A program made the translations under genes and the position numbers. 64,000 bases of DNA from Bombilactobacillus thymidiniphilus (GTDB lineage Bacteria > Bacillota > Bacilli > Lactobacillales > Lactobacillaceae). The notes below the pieces were generated by a model. It saw nothing but the letters and a program-made list of their open reading frames with translations, was not told the DNA's origin and did no database searches. Positions 44,657 to 53,430 of the stretch are shown here, one piece after another. The DNA lies in contig NZ_CP093365.1 in assembly GCF_023380245.1 (NCBI RefSeq), positions 992,001-1,056,000 on the forward strand. The letters run 5' to 3'. Position 1 is the first letter of the stretch. Each line of letters begins with the position of its first letter.

Positions 44657-44733
44657 AAACACGAACATTAATTAATTTATCAATTAAAATATTAGTAAAA
44701 AATACTTTAAAATGTTAAATATTACTGTATAAT
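44657..44733 (+). promoter_or_regulatory. NCS2 permease promoter with PurBox-like activator site
   Basis: TATAAT at 44728-44733 has a poor -35 (CTTTAA), suggesting an activated promoter. At 44657-44669 AAACACGAACATT matches 11 of 13 positions of the PurBox consensus AWWWCCGAACWWT. Its central G is about 77 bases upstream of the expected transcription start, the distance known for PurR-activated promoters in Lactococcus. Confidence 0.5.
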
Positions 44734-44775
44734 GAATGATGTTCTTTGAAATAGTTAACATTATGGAGGAAAACC

Positions 44776-46128
44776 ATGGGAACAAAATCCAACAAAGTTA
44801 GTCAAGATAATATTTTAGAACGAATTTTTAAGCTAACTGCTAACCAGACGAATATTCGCCAAGAAGTGGTTGCTGGAGCAACTATTTTTATGGCAATGTC
44901 TTATATATTATTTTTAAATCCAACTGTTTTGGGCGCTGCAGGGATGGACAAGGGTGCTGTATTTGTGGCAACTGCTCTAGCAACAATCGTTGGCTGTGTG
45001 GCAACCGCTTTTTTGTCTAATTATCCGATTGCGATTGCTCCTTCTTTAGGTAGTAATGCCTTTTTTGCTTATACAGTGGTTCAAGGTATGAAGATTCCTT
45101 GGCAAACAGCATTGGCAGGGATATTTGTAGCTGCATTGCTGTTTTTACTGGTAACTCTTTTTAAAATTCGTGAAAAAATTATTGATAATATTCCAGCAGA
45201 CTTAAAATCTGCGATTGCTGCCGGCATCGGTTTATTTGTGGCTTTTGTTGGTTTGCAAAATGGTGGCTTAGTTCGAGCTAGCTCTTCCACTTTATTAACT
45301 ATTACAGATTTTCATGATCCTACTGTTTGGTTAACCGTATTTGGTTTGATTTTCACTTTGATTTTGATTTGTTTAAAAGTCCCAGGTAATATGCTTTTGG
45401 GAATGGTCGGAACTTCAATTGTCGGGATTATTACAGGCTTAATTAAAATGCCACAAGCTGTGGTAGCGCCAATTCCGAGTCTGAAACCGACTTTTGGGCA
45501 AGCTTTATTTCATCTGCAAGATGTTTTTAATCCGCAAATGATTATAGTTATTTTGATTTTCTTTTTAGTTGCTTTCTTTGATACTACGGGTACTGTAGTT
45601 GGTTTAGCTGAACAATCAGGCTTGATCAAGCGCGGTGGAAAAGTTCCGCCAAGATTAAGTAAAGCTTTATTGAGCGATTCTTTATCTATGATTAGTTCTT
45701 CTGTTTTTGGTAGTTCACCGACAGCAGCCTATGTTGAATCTTCTACCGGAATTGCAGTGGGTGGGCGCACCGGCTTGACTTCTTTGACGGTGGCAGGATT
45801 GTTTGGTGTTAGTTTGTTCTTCTCGCCATTGTTAGCTGTAGTTACTTCGCAAGTTACAGCACCAATTATGATTATTGTAGGTGCTTACATGATTACAGCA
45901 GTTGGCAATATTGATTGGAGCAAATTTGAAAGCTCATTTCCGGCGTTTGCGGTCATGGTTGGTATGCCACTGTTTTATGATATTGCGTATGGTTTTGCTT
46001 TTGGCGTAATTTCGTATGTTTTGATTATGGTTGCACAAAAAAAGGGGGAACAAGTTAGTCTAATTATGTATATTGCTGCAATCATTTTCTTAATATTATT
46101 GGTTGCTATGAATCAAGCACATTATTAA
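44776..46128 (+). CDS. NCS2 family purine permease (AzgA/PbuG-like)
   Basis: A 450-aa transporter with about thirteen spans. The N-terminus RQEVVAGATIFMAMSYILFLNP, the FFLVAFFDTTGTVVGLAEQSG block and SSSVFGSSPTAAYVESSTG are hallmarks of the AzgA-like branch of NCS2, which imports adenine, guanine or hypoxanthine. ATG 44776 follows GGAGGAAAA. The upstream PurBox-like site agrees with a purine substrate. It ends at a strong terminator. Confidence 0.93.
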   Translation: MGTKSNKVSQDNILERIFKLTANQTNIRQEVVAGATIFMAMSYILFLNPTVLGAAGMDKGAVFVATALATIVGCVATAFLSNYPIAIAPSLGSNAFFAYTVVQGMKIPWQTALAGIFVAALLFLLVTLFKIREKIIDNIPADLKSAIAAGIGLFVAFVGLQNGGLVRASSSTLLTITDFHDPTVWLTVFGLIFTLILICLKVPGNMLLGMVGTSIVGIITGLIKMPQAVVAPIPSLKPTFGQALFHLQDVFNPQMIIVILIFFLVAFFDTTGTVVGLAEQSGLIKRGGKVPPRLSKALLSDSLSMISSSVFGSSPTAAYVESSTGIAVGGRTGLTSLTVAGLFGVSLFFSPLLAVVTSQVTAPIMIIVGAYMITAVGNIDWSKFESSFPAFAVMVGMPLFYDIAYGFAFGVISYVLIMVAQKKGEQVSLIMYIAAIIFLILLVAMNQAHY

Positions 46129-46133
46129 TAACT

Positions 46134-46166
46134 AAGCCTACTAATCTTTTGGTAGGCTTTTTTTGT
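46134..46166 (+). terminator. intrinsic terminator after the NCS2 permease gene
   Basis: AAGCCTAC (46134-46141) pairs with GTAGGCTT (46152-46159), followed by T-run. Confidence 0.88.
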
Positions 46167-46184
46167 GGCTTTGAAGTAATTGTT

Positions 46185-46197
46185 TTGTATTATACAA
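46185..46197 (+). promoter_or_regulatory. palindrome upstream of the MFS transporter gene
   Basis: TTGTAT-T-ATACAA is a perfect 13-base palindrome 27 bases before the start codon, overlapping the likely -10 region (TATTAT or TATACA). It could be an operator for a local repressor, none of which is encoded next to it. Confidence 0.4.
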
Positions 46198-46224
46198 TGG
46201 AGTGAGTTTGAAGCTGGAGGAAAT

Positions 46225-47385
46225 ATGAAAAAACTGCATTTAAAGCCTTTATTAATAGTTGCCTTTTTAAACGAAACAGCCTATAGCATGATGTGGCCTT
46301 TGGCGACGATCTATATTCATGATATATTGCATAAATCGTTGACAATAGCGGGAATTGCCTTACTACTTTTTTCCACGGCTAACGTTATTGGAGCGGTAGT
46401 TGCCGGTAAATTATATGATCGCTGGAATCAATTCTGGTTAACGATTGGCGCCATGATTGGATGCATAATAGTTTGTATATTAGGGGCTTTTTTCGTGGAT
46501 TGGCCCGGATATGCACTTGTTTTGACAGGTTTTGGTTTTGTGACTGGTTGGCTAACTACGGCAGTAAATGTATATGGTACGTTGATGAGCGGTCGTTCCA
46601 CTACTAAGATCTTTAATGAATTATATTTAGTTTTGAATTTAGGCTTAGTAATAGGTACTATGGCGATCAGTGAAATTTTTAAAAATTCAGTTGTGCCAAT
46701 TTTTATTTTAGTTACCATAATTTATATCGTTTCCTTAGTAGTTTTGTTGTTTTATTTTCCACAGCAACGTTTGGAATATACTAGCTTTCAAGCTGACAAA
46801 AAAGTTGCGAGCCAGCCAACTAAGCGACTTGATTCACGGATATTAGCCGTTAGTTTTTTAAGTTTGGTAATTATGTGGATGATGTATACGCAGTGGGAAT
46901 CTAATTTTTCAATTTATTTGTTGGATAATGGTTTTAAATTGCGCTTTTATAGTTTGCTTTGGGCGCTCAATGGCGTGGTTATTATCATTGTGCAATTATT
47001 ATTAGCCCGTTGGCCACAATTAATTAGTAAATTGAAAAATCGCATTATCGTGGGATTACTGTTTTTGGCAATCTCGTATTTCGTCACTTTAGCGACCAAT
47101 AGTGTTCTTTTGATTTGTGTCGGCATGATTTTATTGACGATCGGCGAAGCTTTTTATGTACCGACAGTGCCCGCTTTGATTAATGCAGGCACACCTGTGG
47201 AACAAAAGGGGCATCGGCAAGGATTGGTTAATGGTTTTTCTTCCATAGGTCGCGCGATTGGTCCCATGTTTGGTGGCTTGATTGTTGATCATGCGTCTTT
47301 TAAAGTATTATTCATCGTGGCTGGCTTTGCACTTTTAGCGATCACTTTGTTGAATTATTGGGCAAGTAAAGGAATACAAGAATGA
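46225..47385 (+). CDS. MFS transporter
   Basis: A 386-aa protein with twelve spans of the major facilitator superfamily. The loop 2-3 motif reads GKLYDRWNQFWLTIGA, and the second half has HRQGLVNGFSSIGRAIGPMFGG, as in drug/proton antiporters of the YttB/MdtG type. The frame extends upstream to 46180, but GGAGGAAAT and ATG 46225 define the start. Substrate is unknown. The upstream palindrome suggests specific control. Confidence 0.82.
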   Translation: MKKLHLKPLLIVAFLNETAYSMMWPLATIYIHDILHKSLTIAGIALLLFSTANVIGAVVAGKLYDRWNQFWLTIGAMIGCIIVCILGAFFVDWPGYALVLTGFGFVTGWLTTAVNVYGTLMSGRSTTKIFNELYLVLNLGLVIGTMAISEIFKNSVVPIFILVTIIYIVSLVVLLFYFPQQRLEYTSFQADKKVASQPTKRLDSRILAVSFLSLVIMWMMYTQWESNFSIYLLDNGFKLRFYSLLWALNGVVIIIVQLLLARWPQLISKLKNRIIVGLLFLAISYFVTLATNSVLLICVGMILLTIGEAFYVPTVPALINAGTPVEQKGHRQGLVNGFSSIGRAIGPMFGGLIVDHASFKVLFIVAGFALLAITLLNYWASKGIQE

Positions 47386-47607
47386 AAATTTTTGGTGTAT
47401 AGTGGAGGACGTTTGATATTCATTGCTTGATAAATATCTCTTTGAATAAAATTATATATTTACAAAACTTATGAATACGTTTACAATTCTAAACTGTAAA
47501 TTAATATTGGAAATGATAGGTTTTTCTTTTTTGTACATAGGTAAAAAGAGGAAGTGAAAGTTCAATATTAATAATTTTATTTTGTGATATTTGAGGGGTG
47601 ATTTATT

Positions 47608-50532
47608 TTGAATAAACGACAAAAAGGTTTAACTTCAGCTGGAACATTTTTAGGATTAGTTTGTGGGCTCGTACTGACACAACAAGTTGTCTCGGCTGAT
47701 ACTAATGCAACTACCGATCAAAATGCACAGGTAGCAGTTCAAACAGAAAGTAATGACAATAATAATAGTAACAATACGGCGGCAGCGCCAGTTGCACAGC
47801 AATCAGCCACAGATGATGATAATAGTATAGTTAGTCCGTCGGTGGCTACAACTTCAGATATGTCGGTTGATGGCGCTGATACTGCAGCAAGTGATAATAC
47901 CGATACTAACAACACAGCAAACAATGCGGCTCAACCAGTGGCCAGTACTACGACAGATTCTGACGGATCAACTTCAGAATCGACTAGTACTCCGGCAACT
48001 GACTCTGTAGCGAATGGAGTTTGGGGGACTAGTGCTTGGGATTTAGTGCAACAAGATAAGGATTACACTTTAACTTTTCACGCTGGTACTTTAGGATCCG
48101 GGTCAATTAAAAGTAATGTTTTAGCTAATAATGCTGACTGGATTAACAGTTTAACTACGATTAATTTTGATCCAGGTGTTGTGGCAAATGCTGATTCATC
48201 CTATTTGTTTGTCAACTTGGATAAAGTAGTTCAGATTAATTTGGCGAATTTAGTTACGTCTCAAGTAACCAATATGTATGAAATGTTTTCTGGTGATAGC
48301 AAGTTAACCAGTTTAGATTTAAGTAACTTTGATACTTCCAAAGTAACTAGTATGGCTAATATGTTTTATGGTGATAGCAGTTTAACCAGTTTAGATTTAA
48401 GTAACTTCGATACGTCTAAAGTAACTAGTATACATGCAATGTTTGAAGGTGATAGCAAGTTAACCAGTTTAAATTTAAGTAACTTTGATACGTCTAAAGT
48501 AACTAGTATGTATGCAATGTTTTATGGTGATAGCAGTTTAACCAGTTTAGATTTAAGTAACTTCGATACGTCTAAAGTAACTGATATGTCTTTTATGTTT
48601 TCTGGTGATAGCAGTTTAACCAGTTTAGATTTAAGTAACTTCGATACGTCTAAAGTAGCTGATATGTCTTTTATGTTTTATGGTGATAGCAGTTTAACCA
48701 GTTTAGATTTAAGTAACTTCGATACGTCTAAAGTAACTGATATGTCTTTTATGTTTTATGGTGATAGCAGTTTAACCAGTTTAGATTTAAGTAACTTCGA
48801 TACATCTAAAGTAACTAGTATGCATGCAATGTTTGAAGGTGATAGCAAGTTAACCAGTTTAAATTTAAGTAACTTTGATACGTCTAAAGTAACTAGTATG
48901 TATGCAATGTTTTATGGTGATAGCAGTTTAACCAGTTTAGATTTAAGTAACTTCGATACGTCTAAAGTAACTGATATGTCTTTTATGTTTTCTGGTGATA
49001 GCAGTTTAACCAGTTTAGATTTAAGTAACTTCGATACGTCTAAAGTAGCTGATATGTCTTTTATGTTTTATGGTGATAGCAGTTTAACCAGTTTAGATTT
49101 AAGTAACTTCGATACGTCTAAAGTAACTGATATGTCTTTTATGTTTTATGGTGATAGCAGTTTAACCAGTTTAGATTTAAGTAACTTCGATACATCTAAA
49201 GTAACTAGTATGCATGCAATGTTTGAAGGTGATAGCGGTTTAATAAGTTTAGATTTAAATAATTTTGATACTTCCCAAATAACCGATATGTCTTTTATGT
49301 TTTATGGTGATAGCAGTTTAACCAGTTTGGATTTAAGTAACTTTGATACGTCCCAAGTAACTGATATGTCTTTTATGTTTGAAGGTGATAGCAGTTTAAC
49401 CAGTTTAGATTTAAGTAACTTCGATACGTCTAAAGTAACTAGTATGTATTATATGTTTGAAGGTGATAGCAAGTTAACCAGTTTAAATTTAAGTAACTTT
49501 GATACTTTCCAAGTAACTAATATGTATTATATGTTTTTGTCTGACAAAAATTTATCGCATTTAATTTTGGGATCCAAAACCAATTTACATTATTATTCTT
49601 ATTTAACGGATGTTCCTAAGATGGGTACTTCCGTTCCTAGAACTAAGAAAAAAGTAACTTCACCTAACTGGGTGGCTACTAGTGGATATCACCAAGGTCA
49701 AAAATATAGTTCCAAAGATTTAATGGAATTAACGGGTCGTGACCAAGTAACGGTTTATGATTGGGACAGTACGCCAATTGATACTATTGAAACACACAGT
49801 GTTACCCGCACAATCAACTTTCATTTACCGAACGGCTTGACACAAACCCAAACGCAGCGCGCTTTGATTACGCGTACTAAAATTGTGAATAGTGATGGCA
49901 CCATTAGTTATAGTGCTTGGACACCAGCTCAATGGTCTAACGTGGATATTCCAAGCGTGCCTGATTATCAAGCTAGTCAGCCAGAAGTTCCCGAAGTAGA
50001 TATCGACAGTGATACAGCTGATCAAACAATTGACGTTTATTACACGCCAATTCAGCACACTTTAACGATTAATTATGTAGATGCCGATGGTAAGACAGTG
50101 AGCTCGCAAAAGTACAGTGGCGCTAAAGGATCTACGATAACCCCGCAATATTATTTGCTAAATGGTTATCAATTGGCCAGTGTTCCACCGACAACTGTGC
50201 AAATGGATAATACTGATCAAACCATCAATGTTTTAGTTAGTCATGCGCTGGACTTCAGTGACGAACAACATTCGATTGTGCGCTTGATTAACGTGCACCA
50301 ACCGAACGGACAAATACAAACTGTCACTCAGTGGGTTACTTTAAAGCGCAGTGTGAAGATTGATCGTGTCACTGGTGATAAGACCTATGGGCATTGGTCG
50401 ATGGATTATTGGGATGAATATGAAGTTCCGACTTTCAATGGTTATACCCCAAGTCAAAGTACGGTAGAAGAAACCCCGGTAAGCAGTGATATGACTGACC
50501 AAGTGGTGGATATTTATTACACGCAAGCTTAA
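47608..50532 (+). CDS. secreted repeat protein with DUF285 (BspA-like) repeats and mucin-binding-like domains
   Basis: A 974-aa exported protein. A signal peptide (about residues 1-31, ending VVSADT) is followed by a Ser/Thr/Asn/Ala-rich linker to about residue 130 and an N-terminal domain. Sixteen perfect-length 26-residue repeats (about 229-644) of the form GDSSLTSLDLSNFDTSKVT then xMxxMF follow, which are DUF285 leucine-rich-like repeats. The C-terminal third holds two Mub-B2-like blocks (SVTRTINFHLPNGLTQT and SIVRLINVHQPNGQIQT) around a MucBP-like block (LTINYVDADGKTVSSQKY). It ends in YYTQA with no LPxTG motif or tail anchor. The start is TTG after GAGGGGTGA. Confidence 0.85.
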   Translation: MNKRQKGLTSAGTFLGLVCGLVLTQQVVSADTNATTDQNAQVAVQTESNDNNNSNNTAAAPVAQQSATDDDNSIVSPSVATTSDMSVDGADTAASDNTDTNNTANNAAQPVASTTTDSDGSTSESTSTPATDSVANGVWGTSAWDLVQQDKDYTLTFHAGTLGSGSIKSNVLANNADWINSLTTINFDPGVVANADSSYLFVNLDKVVQINLANLVTSQVTNMYEMFSGDSKLTSLDLSNFDTSKVTSMANMFYGDSSLTSLDLSNFDTSKVTSIHAMFEGDSKLTSLNLSNFDTSKVTSMYAMFYGDSSLTSLDLSNFDTSKVTDMSFMFSGDSSLTSLDLSNFDTSKVADMSFMFYGDSSLTSLDLSNFDTSKVTDMSFMFYGDSSLTSLDLSNFDTSKVTSMHAMFEGDSKLTSLNLSNFDTSKVTSMYAMFYGDSSLTSLDLSNFDTSKVTDMSFMFSGDSSLTSLDLSNFDTSKVADMSFMFYGDSSLTSLDLSNFDTSKVTDMSFMFYGDSSLTSLDLSNFDTSKVTSMHAMFEGDSGLISLDLNNFDTSQITDMSFMFYGDSSLTSLDLSNFDTSQVTDMSFMFEGDSSLTSLDLSNFDTSKVTSMYYMFEGDSKLTSLNLSNFDTFQVTNMYYMFLSDKNLSHLILGSKTNLHYYSYLTDVPKMGTSVPRTKKKVTSPNWVATSGYHQGQKYSSKDLMELTGRDQVTVYDWDSTPIDTIETHSVTRTINFHLPNGLTQTQTQRALITRTKIVNSDGTISYSAWTPAQWSNVDIPSVPDYQASQPEVPEVDIDSDTADQTIDVYYTPIQHTLTINYVDADGKTVSSQKYSGAKGSTITPQYYLLNGYQLASVPPTTVQMDNTDQTINVLVSHALDFSDEQHSIVRLINVHQPNGQIQTVTQWVTLKRSVKIDRVTGDKTYGHWSMDYWDEYEVPTFNGYTPSQSTVEETPVSSDMTDQVVDIYYTQA
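48292..49539 (+). repeat. array of sixteen 78-bp coding repeats with a 390-bp tandem duplication
   Basis: Each unit encodes 26 residues. Units 3-7 (48451-48840) and 8-12 (48841-49230) are a direct tandem duplication of 390 bp that looks identical except for a few bases around the preceding unit. Such recent, homogenised copies imply slippage or unequal recombination and predict length variation between strains. Confidence 0.9.
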
Positions 50533-50551
50533 CTGAACGCAATTCAATATC

Positions 50552-50593
50552 AATACACGATTCTGTTATTTTAACGGTGTCGTGTATTTTTGT
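50552..50593 (+). terminator. intrinsic terminator after the DUF285 surface-protein gene
   Basis: AATACACGA (50552-50560) pairs with TCGTGTATT (50580-50588), with an inner GTTA/TAAC stem and a T-run. Confidence 0.82.
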
Positions 50594-50614
50594 TGTGCAA
50601 TATTTTGTGGGCAA

Positions 50615-50645
50615 AATAAAAAGCCACCAGCCAAGCTGATAACTT
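50615..50645 (-). terminator. intrinsic terminator after tpx
   Basis: On the minus strand TATCAGC and GCTGGTG form a 7-bp stem with loop TTG, followed by GCTTTTTATTTT. It lies 15 bases beyond the tpx stop codon. Confidence 0.65.
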
Positions 50646-50659
50646 TTTACTGTTCGGAT

Positions 50660-51151
50660 TTAGTTTTGGTTCAATTGATCTAACGCCTTGCTATAATTGG
50701 GCTCATCAGTCATTTCGGACATGATTTCGGAATAAATAATTGTCCCTGAAGGATCTAGAATCCAAACAGAACGTGCCAATAATCCTGAATCAGCCATCAA
50801 TAAATTGGTTTGTTTACCAAAATCTAGCTTTTCGTCAGAAAGTAAACGCATTTTCTGAACGCCTTCAGCAGCACACCAATTTTGCTGTTGTGCAACGGAA
50901 TTAGTTGAGATCGTCACAAAGTTAATTCCGTTATAGTTGTCCATTTCTTTATTGAAATGTTGAGTTTGCAGACTGCATACGCTAGTGTTGATATCCGGTA
51001 CTACGCTAATTAATAGCGGACGATCTAGCAACTTCGCTAATTCCACTTCCTGATTTTGATCATTGATTACTGTGAAATCAGCCATTTTTTGACCAACTTT
51101 AGGATAGTTAGTGATTGTGCAAAATTTCTCACCCTTGCGTGTAATGTCCAT
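50660..51151 (-). CDS. tpx: thiol peroxidase (atypical 2-Cys peroxiredoxin)
   Basis: Reduces hydrogen peroxide and alkyl peroxides using thioredoxin. The 163-aa protein carries the peroxidatic cysteine in PDINTSVCSLQTQHFNKE and the resolving-cysteine position in NWCAAEGVQKMRLLSD, as in Tpx. Its length is normal. A start lies at ATG 51151 after GAGGTGATTTT. It is monocistronic and convergent with the surface-protein gene. Confidence 0.93.
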   Translation of the reverse strand: MDITRKGEKFCTITNYPKVGQKMADFTVINDQNQEVELAKLLDRPLLISVVPDINTSVCSLQTQHFNKEMDNYNGINFVTISTNSVAQQQNWCAAEGVQKMRLLSDEKLDFGKQTNLLMADSGLLARSVWILDPSGTIIYSEIMSEMTDEPNYSKALDQLNQN

Positions 51152-51253
51152 AAAATCACCTCTAAATTGATTATAACCTTTTTTGTGTTATTAGTCGCTG
51201 TCGTAATCTTATGTTATTTATTATAAAATTAGTTGAGAATTGGAGGGGGAACA

Positions 51254-52756
51254 ATGAATTTTTTTATTAATACTGATCTATCAAATGCTTCTTCAGGTAT
51301 TGAACATTCGCAAATTAAACGTTTACATTTATTTCAGCAATTCCAAGAACCAGCTAAAATAATTACTACTTTTTATCGCAACAATTGGGCACAGGGTCCT
51401 GGTAAATTCAATGTTGCTTTAGATGATGTAATCAATGTATTTGATTATTTTGGCAATAATCGAACAGACTATTTTCAAGTAAATACCCCGCAAACATATT
51501 GCAAGCAGCATGGCTTTCACATACAGCGATTTTTAGGTGTGGATAAGAATGAAGAAGGCTATTTAGCTATTACTGATGATCATCGGCAATTATTAATTCG
51601 CAGTGATACGCATAGCCATCAAGTAACTTCTGTGGTGTTTTCTAATCTTAATAGTTCAGTACCTACCTCAGCGGAGGGTTATGATACTCGCGGATTTTTA
51701 TCGGCACATTATGAATATAATCGCCGGGGCCAGGCTGCTAAGCTAAGAATTATTAATCAGCAAGGGCAAGCTTTTTGTACAGAAATTTTCAAAGATGGCC
51801 AAAAAGTAATGTTATATAAATTACTTTTCCGGGGTCAAAAGCACAATTTTAATAATTTATACTCTTTTCAAGCTTTTTTCTTTGATAATTTGAATCAAGA
51901 TTTCGGCGAAAATAATTTATTTATTTCTGATCGCGTTGAATGTACTCAAGGTTTATCTCAGATGCAAACACCAGCTAAAAAAGCAGTTTATATCCATAGT
52001 GTATTTTCCAAAGATGTAATAAAAAATGATCCTATGACTGACGAATTGAATTTCAATTATGAATACGCTTTGCGACATGCTGAGCAATTTGATTATCTTA
52101 TTTGTCCCACACAATGGGAGAAAGATGAACTTAATCAGCGATTTTCTTTAGGAGATAAAGTACGAGTTATTCCGAGTGGAACTACTACGCCATCTCTGAA
52201 ACGCATTCCGATGAAAAAACGTGATCCCTACTTAGTGCTGTTAGTCGCGCGGATTTCCCCAGAAAAACAAATTGATCAAGCGTTAAAAATTATTGCGCGT
52301 GTTAAAAAACATATTCCACAAGTTAAATTAGAAATTTATGGTGGGATAACTTATATGCAAGAAGCAACTAAAATTAATAATTTGGTCAATGAATTGCATT
52401 TAAAAGATACGGTTTCTTTTAAAGGTATTGTACCTAATTTAGATGATGTTTACGATCAAGCTTCTGCTTTAATGTTAACTTCTAGTAATGAGGGGTTGTC
52501 TTTGGCGTTGTTAGAGGGCTTGAGCCATGGCTTACCAGAAATTAGTTATGACTGCCGCTACGGTCCAAGTGACATAATGGTCGACAACCAAAATGGCTAT
52601 CTTATTGCTCAAGGTGATATTTATTCAGCTACTAAAAAATTAACTACTATTTTGTCTGACAGTAAATTGCGTCAAGATTTGTCCGACAAATCTTATGAAC
52701 TAGTGCATAATTTTTCGCCCAAAACTATTTGGCAAAAATGGCAAACCATTATTTAG
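51254..52756 (+). CDS. GT4 family glycosyltransferase (TagE/GtfA-like)
   Basis: A 500-aa cytosolic enzyme. The N-terminus MNFFINTDLSNASSGIEHSQ and the long first domain (about 300 residues, with a beta-rich insert) are like TagE poly(glycerol-phosphate) glucosyltransferase and GtfA of the accessory Sec pathway. The second Rossmann domain has LVARISPEKQIDQALKI for UDP-sugar binding and the EX7E-like SSNEGLSLALLEGLSHGLP. The frame opens at 51233, but ATG 51254 follows GGAGGGGGA. It could glycosylate wall teichoic acid or a surface protein; acceptor unknown. Confidence 0.8.
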   Translation: MNFFINTDLSNASSGIEHSQIKRLHLFQQFQEPAKIITTFYRNNWAQGPGKFNVALDDVINVFDYFGNNRTDYFQVNTPQTYCKQHGFHIQRFLGVDKNEEGYLAITDDHRQLLIRSDTHSHQVTSVVFSNLNSSVPTSAEGYDTRGFLSAHYEYNRRGQAAKLRIINQQGQAFCTEIFKDGQKVMLYKLLFRGQKHNFNNLYSFQAFFFDNLNQDFGENNLFISDRVECTQGLSQMQTPAKKAVYIHSVFSKDVIKNDPMTDELNFNYEYALRHAEQFDYLICPTQWEKDELNQRFSLGDKVRVIPSGTTTPSLKRIPMKKRDPYLVLLVARISPEKQIDQALKIIARVKKHIPQVKLEIYGGITYMQEATKINNLVNELHLKDTVSFKGIVPNLDDVYDQASALMLTSSNEGLSLALLEGLSHGLPEISYDCRYGPSDIMVDNQNGYLIAQGDIYSATKKLTTILSDSKLRQDLSDKSYELVHNFSPKTIWQKWQTII

Positions 52757-52851
52757 AGATACAATATGGTTTGAAATATCCTTGCCACGGTGATATATTG
52801 TTCGTTGTGAACATGTATTGTTATGAGGTGCTTACGAAAGGGGTTATGGCT

Positions 52852-53340
52852 ATGAAAAAACAGCCATCACATGATTTTAAGCGACTCACTTGGCGGAAAG
52901 TAATTGGGATTACAGTTGCTGTAGTAGCGACTATTGCCGTGGTAATTGGTGTTTATTCCACTTCAATGTGGGCTGGCACGGGTTATGATTATCAAGGTAA
53001 TGAAGTTGCTCGAGCACTCCCAGTTACTAAGGGATCTAGTCAGGGGGGAAGCGATACTAGTGATAGTTCACAAAGCAAAGGTAGTACTGCTCGTGTTTTT
53101 GTTAAAGATAATGTTGGTGAACAAACAACGACTGTCCAACCAAAATTAGAACATTTGAACACTGAGGGTGGTGCCGTGAATGTTGTTCAAAATCCATCTT
53201 ATCCACAAACTGGTGATCAGGTGAATTACGGAGCAGTTCTGCTAGGTTTTGCGCTGTTACTAGGTCTAGCATTTATATATCGCAAGAGTTTAACAACATT
53301 ATGTAAGAATAATTTATCTATTATTCGTGAAAAATATTAG
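52852..53340 (+). CDS. small sortase-substrate surface protein with YPQTG motif
   Basis: A 162-aa protein, probably the small wall-anchored member of the WxL cluster. It has an N-terminal hydrophobic segment (about 16-38), a Ser/Gly-rich and Thr/Val-rich extracellular part, and a sorting signal at the C-terminus. In the signal YPQTGDQ is followed by a hydrophobic span and a tail with RKSLT and later lysines. The motif deviates from LPxTG at the first position. The tail after the span is longer than usual. ATG 52852 suits GAAAGGGG; ATG 52846 is also possible. Confidence 0.7.
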   Translation: MKKQPSHDFKRLTWRKVIGITVAVVATIAVVIGVYSTSMWAGTGYDYQGNEVARALPVTKGSSQGGSDTSDSSQSKGSTARVFVKDNVGEQTTTVQPKLEHLNTEGGAVNVVQNPSYPQTGDQVNYGAVLLGFALLLGLAFIYRKSLTTLCKNNLSIIREKY

Positions 53341-53392
53341 ATATTTGTTGTTTTTTTTGTGAAAAGTGCTATCCTATTTATTGTATCAATTG

Positions 53393-53404
53393 CACCTTAA
53401 GGTG
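53393..53404 (+). promoter_or_regulatory. 12-base palindrome upstream of WxL gene 1
   Basis: CACCTTAAGGTG is a perfect palindrome 26 bases before the start codon. It could be an operator or a short hairpin in the mRNA leader. Confidence 0.35.
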
Positions 53405-53430
53405 TGAAATATTTTTAGGGGGATTCTATT

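Noticed and set aside
44602-44775. Purine riboswitch upstream of the NCS2 permease gene
   Set aside because: No three-way-junction core or terminator could be folded; the PurBox-like site explains the region better.
48292-49539. Regular 78-base repeats as a possible CRISPR array
   Set aside because: The repeats are in frame, encode a clean 26-residue DUF285 repeat, have no variable spacers, and lie inside one long coding frame.
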